This document shows, in pieces, positions 57,243-64,000 of a stretch of 64,000 bases of DNA (the stretch's first letter is position 1; each line of letters starts with the position of its first letter). The notes under the pieces were generated by a model, which saw only the letters and a list, made by a program, of their open reading frames with translations, did no database searches and was not told the origin of the DNA. Made by a program: the position numbers and the translations under genes. This DNA is from Avena insularis (lineage: Eukaryota; Streptophyta; Magnoliopsida; Poales; Poaceae): positions 744,001 to 808,000 of the forward strand of contig JAJUPC010000035.1 in the NCBI GenBank assembly GCA_023614405.1, in the 5' to 3' direction.

Positions 57243-57412
57243 ATGCACACAAATTCATTAGCCAAACATACTACAAATTCATTAGCCACACAAACTACAA
57301 ATCATTAGCCACACATACTATCATTAGCCACAAAAACTATAAATCATTATCCACACATACTACGAATTTAGTAGCCACACATTAGAAATTCAGTATCCAC
57401 ACATACCACAAT
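57243..57412. repeat. Minisatellite, unit about 20-24 bp
   Basis: Roughly seven degenerate units of 'cattagccacacatactacaaat' (written here as two parts: cattagccacac and atactacaaat) with length variation. Short local array in AT-rich sequence. Confidence 0.8.
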
Positions 57413-57463
57413 AGTTCAAACTATTACATAAGGCAATCTTTCAGATTCACTAAACCTCTGTCT

Positions 57464-58361
57464 TCACTCGAGCGAAACCAGAACCACCAGCCTGTCCACG
57501 CCCGGTCCCCCACTGAAACCTTGTGCTCCGTCCCGGAATGGTGGTGGTCCTATGCCATCAATCCTTCCAGGCCAACACTGCAGGTGACGAGGACGCTTTA
57601 CGGCTGCCTCGCCGGGGTCCTGAATGACATGTACCGGGTCCAGAACCTCCTGCAGGTGGATGATCACCGGGTGCTTCCAGCAAAGCTGTCCTCTTTCCCT
57701 GCTTGGAATCTCCACATTGTACATCTTAGGAGCGGTGTCTAGATCTTTCAGCCACGCCTTTACCTCTATGATCCATATGTCGCTCGGTGGCACAATCTCC
57801 ACCAGCTCGCCGCCAAGGATACTGACGACCTGCTTGAGGGCCTCTAGTTCCCAAGCATGCAAAGGGAGGCTGTCAAAGCCGAGTTTAGAGAAGAACCAAA
57901 GCTGCCCCAAGCGATCGTCCCACCCACAGGCGCGATGCCAACGCAGGAAGCTGTTTGGATTGCCGTCTGAGTTATGGGCAAACCGGATGAAGAAATCGAA
58001 TGGTGGCACGCATACCTCAATATTGACCACTTTTCGTCTAATCCCAATGATACCCGAAAGCCGACAACAAGTCTGCCGGCGACACGAAGGGACGCGTGCC
58101 CAGCACAGTGTCCATGAGAGTGTTGTTGTTGAACTTCTCTGCCAGGGCTACCATGCTTGGGTGCACAACAGTATGCAACCGCCTGAGGCCGGTCGCCTGT
58201 TCGGATTGCCCGGCCGGATGCGCTCCGACATGCAAGAAGGTCTAGGCAGCAGCGAGAGGCTAGGCTGGGGACGCGAAGCTCCGACACGCCGACTAGGAAA
58301 AATGAGGCAAGGACGATGACGGCGAGCTTCGATTAAGGGCGTGGGAGGTTGACCGGCCATG
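57464..58361 (-). pseudogene. DUF4283-like gene, frameshifted
   Basis: Minus strand. ATG at 58361 (MAGQPPTPLIEARRHRP) is in a different frame from the conserved part. MVALAEKFNNNTLMDTVLGT and PFVSPADLLSAF (58194-58060) shift to GIIGIRRKVVNIEVCVPPFD, FFIRFAHNSDG, FLRWHRACGWDDRLGQLWF, LPLHAWELEALKQVV and a Pro/Gly-rich end to 57464. The sequence order matches the DUF4283 domain (RFA...F..W, then LPLHAW) of a large grass family often linked to retroelement-like or zinc-knuckle proteins. At least one frameshift near 58050 makes it a pseudogene. A short relative lies at 40086-40140. Confidence 0.7.
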
Positions 58362-58664
58362 GCGGAGACGCAAGGAGAGCAACGGTGAGCTCCAATCTAG
58401 AGACCAGTAGCCGGAGCTAAGCAAGGTAATGAAGAGGGGAATAATAGGGCGGAAGAGAAGAGCAGAGAAGAAGATCTAGTCCTCATAGGGGTAAATCAGT
58501 CCACGACCGCAAAGGATAACAGGAAATACTGACAAGTCAATGCAAGAAGAGTTGCCCTAACGGCGGTATTTGAGTTCAACCGTTTTTGACTGGTTCAAAC
58601 GATCGTTTGGCTGTTAGATTCGTATTTACCCCCATTTGGCCCCTCTCGACAATTGGCGATGCTA
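58362..58664. other. Spacer upstream of the DUF4283-like pseudogene
   Basis: No feature recognised; likely the promoter region of the minus-strand pseudogene. Confidence 0.35.
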
Positions 58665-60323
58665 CTACAACCCTTCCACGAGATTACATGCAACTTGGAC
58701 CCCGTGTTGCCTTGGTGTGTGAACTTTCGGGCCGCACGTTAAAATTCTCTTTTCAATGGGTCCTATTTTGTTAGCAACAAGGGTCTTGGGCACCAAAATA
58801 TACCAAGCAATATACCCATCAAATGGGCCAACATATTGTGCATACACATCACCATAATAATCACGATTAAGCATAGTGAGGGTTAGCACTTCCCGCAAAA
58901 TCATCATGAGACATAGTTTTGCCACTTGTGGTTTTACTCCCTACAATGGCCTTGTCTTTTTCTTGTGCGGGCTTGGCCTTCTTCTTCACCTTCTTGTTCT
59001 TCTTGTTGTCTTTGGAGACAAAGCCAATGCCCCCTTTCTCACCATTTGACATTTGCTTACTTAAGAGGTCATCAATGGACTTGTTTCCTTTTGGAATGGT
59101 GGCCTTAGCTAGCTCCCCCTTCAACCTAGAATTTTCTTCAAGAATATTTGTACTACTAGAAGGAATGAAATTACTAGGTGAAGGAATATTGGTCAATTGA
59201 GTTTGAAGCTTTTCATGGGACTTTGTGGAGTAACAAGTGTTCACTTTCCAAGGCCTTGTGAGCCTTGTCAAGCAGCCTAAAGTCCTCTACAAGTTTTTCA
59301 TGAAAAACACCAAACTCAATCTTGTCCTTTTTAGCCCTTTTATATTTAGCAATAGCATGGTCTTGTTCCTTAATGAGTCTATTAACAATTATGTCATTAG
59401 CCCCATCAAGCCCTTCAAGTTTTAGTTCAAGGGACATCCTAGTCTCTTGTTCTTCTTCTAGAGCATTATTTAGAGCTTCTACCTCAATCATGTGTTCTCT
59501 CCATAGTTTACATCTCTCATCAAGAAACTCTTGTGTGTGAGAAAGTTGATCTAAGAGGTCCACAAAATGTATCTTGTGTTACCCTTGCAAGTTATTCATG
59601 AACTCATTAAAATAAAATTTCCTTTTTAACCTCAAGAGACATCTCATCATCAATTTCATCATTAATCAAGGAGGAGGGGTGTGATGATGAAGATACCTCT
59701 GTTCCTCTTGCCATAAGGCAAGTGAAGTTATTGTTGGAGATATTCTCATTTGGAGAGTCGAAGATGGAGAATGTGGGAGTAGAAGTAGTGGCAAGAGAAG
59801 CCACACCACTTGATGTTTCCTCTTCATCATCTTCATTGTGGGAGGAGAATTCTTCATGAGTGATCAATACAATCTCACCTAACTTCTTGTTGATGTGATT
59901 CTTCTTGATGAAGGGTTTCTTGTAAGGAGCTTTGGAAGTTTTCTTCAACACAAGTTTACCCCCATGATCTTCTCTCTTCTCATAGGGACAATCCGCCACA
60001 AAATGATAGCGGTCACCACAATTGAAGCAAGTTCTCAATTTAGTGACATTGTCTCTTCTTCCATTTGGGTTACTTCTTCGTTGCATTTCCATCTTGGCCT
60101 TGGCGGGATCTTTCCAAAAGTTCTTTGCATAGAAGGCCATATATTCACCATGAGAAATCTTGACGTCGTCGAGATGGCTCGTGTATAATCCTTTATCACT
60201 ATCATTTTCATCCACATGATCCACAACTTTGGCCTTTAATGCAAGTTTGACACCATTTCTCATTCCAAAGACTCGAGCACGGGCATCTTTGGCATTCTTG
60301 GCGACAACCTTGAAAGAGGCCAT
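58665..60323 (-). pseudogene. SIRE/Maximus-like Copia gag remnant
   Basis: In element sense (from 60323) gag includes MASFKVVAKNAKDARARVFG, a segment SHGEYMAFYAKNFWKDPAKA, and the zinc knuckle CFNCGDRYHFVADC (60027-59980). After stops near 59607 it continues as a coiled coil (LSHTQEFLDERCKLWREHMI, LEEEQETRMSLELKLEGLD), a Lys-rich part (KKNKKVKKKAKPAQEKDK), then NRDYYGDVYAQYVGPFDGY to about 58780. Long gag with this coiled coil fits SIRE-type Copia of Pooideae. It is cut exactly at 60323 by the Athila LTR and has several stops. Confidence 0.82.
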
Positions 60324-61797
60324 TGATACGTCGTAAACGTATCTATAATTTTTGATGTTCCATGCTTGTTTAGTTTCAACTTTGCTATGATTTGTCTACA
60401 ATTTGAGGTATTTTTATACATTTTCTGGGACTAACCTATTAACAAGATGTCGCAGTGCTAGTTGCTTGTTTTCTGCTGTTTTTGGTTTCAGAAAAGCTAG
60501 TAAGGAAATATTCTCGGAACTAGACGGGACAATAGCCAAAGTCAATATGTTGCCGAAGAGAACACGGAGTCCAGAGCAGAGACGGAGGGGCGCCATAGGG
60601 TGGCCACACCCCCTGGCGCGGGTCCACCCTAGGGCATGCCAGGGAAGGGTGTGGGCCCCTGGCCCACAACCGACCTCACCTTTACACCTATAAATTCAAC
60701 CCAACGAAGAAACCCTAAGCACCCAATCAGATCTCCACAAAACATTCCGTAGCCCGCCAACATCGTCCCTAGATCGGCGGGATCTGAAGCTCTTCCCGGC
60801 ACCCTGCCGGAGGGGAGAGATCATCCCGGAGGCCCTCTTTATCACCATGCCAGCCTCCGGTATGATGCGTGAGTGGTTCACCCTTGGACTATGGGTCCAT
60901 ACAGTAGCTAGATCGTTGTTTCTCCTCCTTTGTGCAATCATGTTTAGATCTTGTGAGCTCCGTTCATGATATGATCATCTATATATAATCATAAATGTTG
61001 TTATTGCGGGGATCCGATGGATATTGAGATACTATGTCAGATTAATTATTGATTCTATCATGTCTATGTTGTTTGTGATCTTGCATGCTCTTCGTTGCTA
61101 GTAGCTATCTTGGCCAAGTAGATGCTTGTGACTCCAAGAGGGAGTATTTATGCTCGATAGTAGGTTCATGCCTCTAGTAATTTGGGGAAGTGATAGAAAT
61201 CTCTAAGGTTGTAGATGTGTTGTTGCTACTAGGGAGAAAACAACAATCTTTTGTTCATGGAACAATTGTATTATTTACTTTACAAACATTTCTTAATGCA
61301 ACTTATCCGTTGCTTATCTATGTATATTGTTGTAATGCAAAATCAAATCTCATAGGAATCATGATGTCTAGTATTTGCATTGTTATGCTTTGCTCAATCT
61401 GTCAATGGCCCCGCTGTAATTTGTTCACCCAGCATGTTGTCTATCTTGAGGAGAACACCTCTAGTGAATTGTGGACCCCGGTCCAATATTTACCATTTAT
61501 ACATCATCTATTATTACCGTTTAATTTCTAAATGCAATTACTATCTTCCACATTATACGTTTAATCCTTTGTTTTCAGCAAACCAGTGAGATTGACAACC
61601 TCACTATAAGTTGGGGCAAAGTCTTGAGTTTGTGTTGTGCATGATTCCAAGTTGCTAGCTACACCTTGGAGTTGTTTCCTTGCTCCTACTGGTTTGATAA
61701 CCTTGGTTTCATAACTGAGTGAAAACTTGTTGTTGTGCTCATTAAACCTTGCTCTTGGGGTCTCCCAACGAGGCTCTACAGTCAACTAAGCCCATCA
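60324..61797 (+). mobile_element. Athila-type LTR (5' LTR)
   Basis: About 1.47 kb, beginning TGATACGTCGTAAACGTATC and ending CCATCA just before an Asp-type PBS. The TGATACGTC start is common in Pooideae Gypsy/Athila LTRs. It directly abuts the Copia gag at 60323/60324, so it inserted into the Copia. Its 3' partner is outside the window or lost. A short ORF at 60403-60693 and its TATA-like 'acctataaattcaaccc' (60689) lie within it. Confidence 0.8.
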
Positions 61798-61805
61798 AGA
61801 TTTTC

Positions 61806-61824
61806 TGGAGCCGTTGCCGGGGAG
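61806..61824 (+). other. Athila primer binding site
   Basis: TGGAGCCGTTGCCGGGGAG differs from the usual Athila site TGGCGCCGTTGCCGGGGA at one base. Athila elements use tRNA-Asp. Confidence 0.8.
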
Positions 61825-62033
61825 TTAAGGATAGCTTTGCAAGGGGGGTCTTTCACAACCACTCTCTTTACTTTGTTTTTGTTTTGCTTAGTTTCTTTGA
61901 TTTGTTTTTCTTGCTTATTTTTTCCAAAATACAAAATAAATATTTTCGTTTGGTTTGTTTTTTTATCAAAAACACAAAAAAATTAGTTCTACTCTAGTTG
62001 CTACTTCTGTTGGCTTGCTTCACCTTTGCAAAA

Positions 62034-62950
62034 ATGACCACTTCTGAGAACACCAAGTTGTGTGACTTCACTAGCACAAACAACAATGATTTCCTGTGTA
62101 CACCTATTGCTCCACCTTCTCAATGAAAATTAAACCAGCTTTGTTGAATCTTGTTATGAAAGAGCAATTTGCTGGTGCCAGTTCTGATGATGATGCTGCT
62201 CACCTTAATAACTTTGTTGAACTTTGTGAGATGCAAAAATATAATGATGTGGATGGAGATATTATTAAGCTCAAATTGTTTCCTTTCTCTTTGAGAGGAA
62301 AAGCTAAAGAATGGTTACTATCCTTGCCTAGAAATAGTATTGATTCTTGGAGTAAATGCAAAGATGCTTTTATTAGAAAATAATATCCTCCTTCTAAGAT
62401 TATGTCTATGAGAAGTGAAATAATGAAATTTAAACAACTTGATAATGAACATGTTTCTCAAGCTTGGGAAATAATGAAATCTTTGGAAAAGAATTGTCCC
62501 ACTCATGGACTGACTGCTTGGATGATTATCCAAACTTTTTATGCAGGGCTAAATTTATCTTCAAGTAATCTGTTGGATTCTGCTGCTGGAGGTACCTTTA
62601 TGACCATTACTTTGGGTGCTGCAACAAAGATCCTTGATAATATGATGGTTAATTATTATGAATGGCACACTGAGAGAGATCCACATGGTAAGAATGAAAG
62701 ATCCAGTAAAAACTTCATGCAAATGCAATATGAGCAGAACAAAATATTCACTAAAACTATGGAAGAACAATCTGCTACTTTGAAAAATATTAGTTATCAA
62801 CTTGAGAATTTTAATAGGGAAATTCCTAGTTTGTAGTCCAAAATTTTGAATGCAGAGAAAAATATTTCATCTTTGTCCGAAGCACAATTCTCTTTGATTA
62901 ATAAAATGGCTGCTAAACCTGAAACCTTGGAAAATACCTTTGCTGCTACT
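62034..62950 (+). pseudogene. Athila gag, truncated
   Basis: ATG at 62034 starts MTTSENTKLCDFTSTNNN, but the frame shifts near 62110. The gag core then reads FAGASSDDDAAHLNNFVELC, LKLFPFSLRGKAKEWLLSLP, IDSWSKCKDAFIRK-stop (62381), LDNEHVSQAWEIMKSLEKNC and LSSSNLLDSAAGGTF, then a coiled-coil tail to a stop at 62836 and SKILNAEKNISSLSEAQFSL. Similarity to gag ends at about 62950, where Tekay sequence begins. The Athila protease and pol are absent. Confidence 0.85.
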
Positions 62951-63005
62951 CATCGGTACAGGCAAAGTACCCGGATTTCATCGGTACAGGCAAAGTACCC
63001 GGATT
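62951..63005 (+). repeat. 28-bp tandem duplication at the Athila/Tekay junction
   Basis: 'catcggtacaggcaaagtac' ccggatt occurs at 62951-62977 and again at 62979-63005, one base apart. The sequence itself belongs to the Tekay pol (IGTGKVPGF), so the duplicated end of the Tekay fragment sits against Athila gag. Confidence 0.95.
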
Positions 63006-64000
63006 CACGGAAGATGAAGAAGGATTTTTGTGGTACAAAGGACATATCTGTGTGCCAGCAGATTCAGAATTGAAGCAAGCTATTTTGAAAGAATCCCATG
63101 ATACTCTTTATTCTATCCACCCCGGAGGAACTAAGATGTATTAGGATTTGAAGGAACAATTTTGGTGGCATAAGATGAAGATAGAAATCGGAAGCTACAT
63201 AGCCAAGTGTAATATTTGTCAGAGAGTCAAGGCGGGACAACAGAGACCCGCAGGATTGTTGCAACCATTGCAAATTCTGGAATGGAAATGGGATTCAGTT
63301 GGAATGGATTTTATCACCGGTTTGCCTACATCTAGTAGGGGAAATGACTCTATCTGGGTTATCATAGGTAGACTGTCCAAAGTCTCCCATTTCTTACCGG
63401 GTCAAGACCAACTACCAGAGTTCGAAGCTAGCAGAGTTGTACATCGCGAGAATCGTTAGTTCGCATGGAGTTCCCAAGAACATTGTGTCGGATCGAGGAA
63501 CTCAGTTTACCTCAAGATTTTGGAAGAAAGTCCAAGAAGGATTAGGAAAAAGACTGGATTTTAGCACAGCTTACCACCCTCAAACTGATGGACAAACGGA
63601 GCGAGTAAACCAAATACTCGAAGATATGTTGAGATCTTGTGTGTTAGAATATGGATCTAAATGGGAAGATTATGTACCGTTTGCAGAATTTTCATACACC
63701 AACAGTTATCAAGATAGTTTGCAAATGGCCCCATTTGAATTCATGTATGGAAGGAAGTGTCGTACCCCTTTGAATTGGTCGGAAGTAGGAGAGAGTCAGA
63801 TTTTTGGACCCGACATCTTACGAGAAGTAGAAGAGAAAGTTCACAAGATCCGTGAGCACCTCAAGACCGCCCAATCCAGACAAAAGAGTTATGCCGACAA
63901 GAGATTTCGAGACCTCGCCTTCAATATTGGAGATTTTGTGTATCTCAAAGTGTCACCTTTGAAAAGAATGCAACGTTTCCAGCTCAAAGGAAAGTTAGCC
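62979..64000 (+). pseudogene. Tekay-type integrase fragment, runs off the window
   Basis: Plus-strand [20 protein letters not shown] through [23 protein letters not shown] (63141), the zinc-binding part [38 protein letters not shown], then after frameshifts RGTQFTSRFWKKVQ-like and HPQTDGQTERVNQILEDMLR sequence and FEFMYGRKCRTPLNW to 64000. It is a close relative of 16990-18010 on the minus strand and carries at least two stops. It begins abruptly within pol, so it is a fragment and not a whole element. Confidence 0.9.

Noticed and set aside
57243..57412. Short repeats resembling a CRISPR array
   Set aside because: Units are degenerate, without unique spacers, in a plant nuclear context; it is a minisatellite.
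1..64000. tRNA, rRNA or other structured RNA genes
   Set aside because: No cloverleaf or rRNA-like segment was noticed by eye; the Met- and Asp-type matches are retroelement primer binding sites. A tRNAscan run would be decisive.

Overview
The window looks like nuclear DNA from a grass, most probably a Pooideae cereal or relative (Triticeae, oat or ryegrass type). The signs are GT-AG introns, degenerate gene remnants in AT-rich spacers, and layered LTR retrotransposons of Tekay/chromovirus, Tat, Athila and SIRE-like Copia types. There is no sign of bacterial organisation. The species cannot be fixed from sequence alone, and transposon clades are assigned from domain order and motifs, not from a search.

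Layout. 1-1483 is the 3' part of an LTR (family A), followed by an LTR-like stretch (family B) ending at 4213 inside a Copia pol fragment (to 4740). 5157-6251 is an unrecognised, degenerate plant gene. 7135-7945 is a three-exon GRF-type zinc-finger pseudogene that faces a minus-strand coiled-coil gene (exons 8293-8586 and 9393-9902). The probable first exon of that gene, with a minisatellite, lies about 17 kb away at 27303-28220. The gap between its exons is a family A solo LTR (9942-27137, target duplication ATAAT), which was itself split by a complete Tekay-type element (12605-26335, duplication GTAGG).

28.2-42.6 kb holds an acidic ORF remnant and a tandem array of a ~0.61-0.65 kb unit (29604-31642, resuming at 35692) broken by a 4,044-bp solo LTR (31643-35686, duplication AGAAA). 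A family B LTR (about 36046-38242) sits inside a short ORF. The one fairly intact gene is a SINA-like zinc-finger gene (39056-39721) with a good TATA box. Then come a gene-fragment footprint and a Mutator-like transposase.

The MULE transposase is cut within its DNA-binding domain by an 11.8-kb Tat element (42589-54398, duplication GTAGC). This element carries gag-PR-RT-RH-aRH-INT on the plus strand and, downstream, a separate antisense gene with four GT-AG introns. The rest of the MULE (54404-55162) is followed by an unrecognised ORF (56005-56661), a short minisatellite, a DUF4283-like pseudogene (57464-58361), a SIRE-like Copia gag (58665-60323), and an Athila LTR plus gag (60324-62950). The Athila gag is fused through a 28-bp tandem duplication to a Tekay integrase fragment that runs off the window end.

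Most coding sequence is retroelement-derived and inactive, with many stops and frameshifts. The candidates for unusual biology are the spliced antisense gene in the Tat element, the extra coiled-coil/acidic ORF upstream of gag in the Tekay element, the ~0.63-kb tandem repeat, the coding minisatellite and the F-box-like/SIAH protein.
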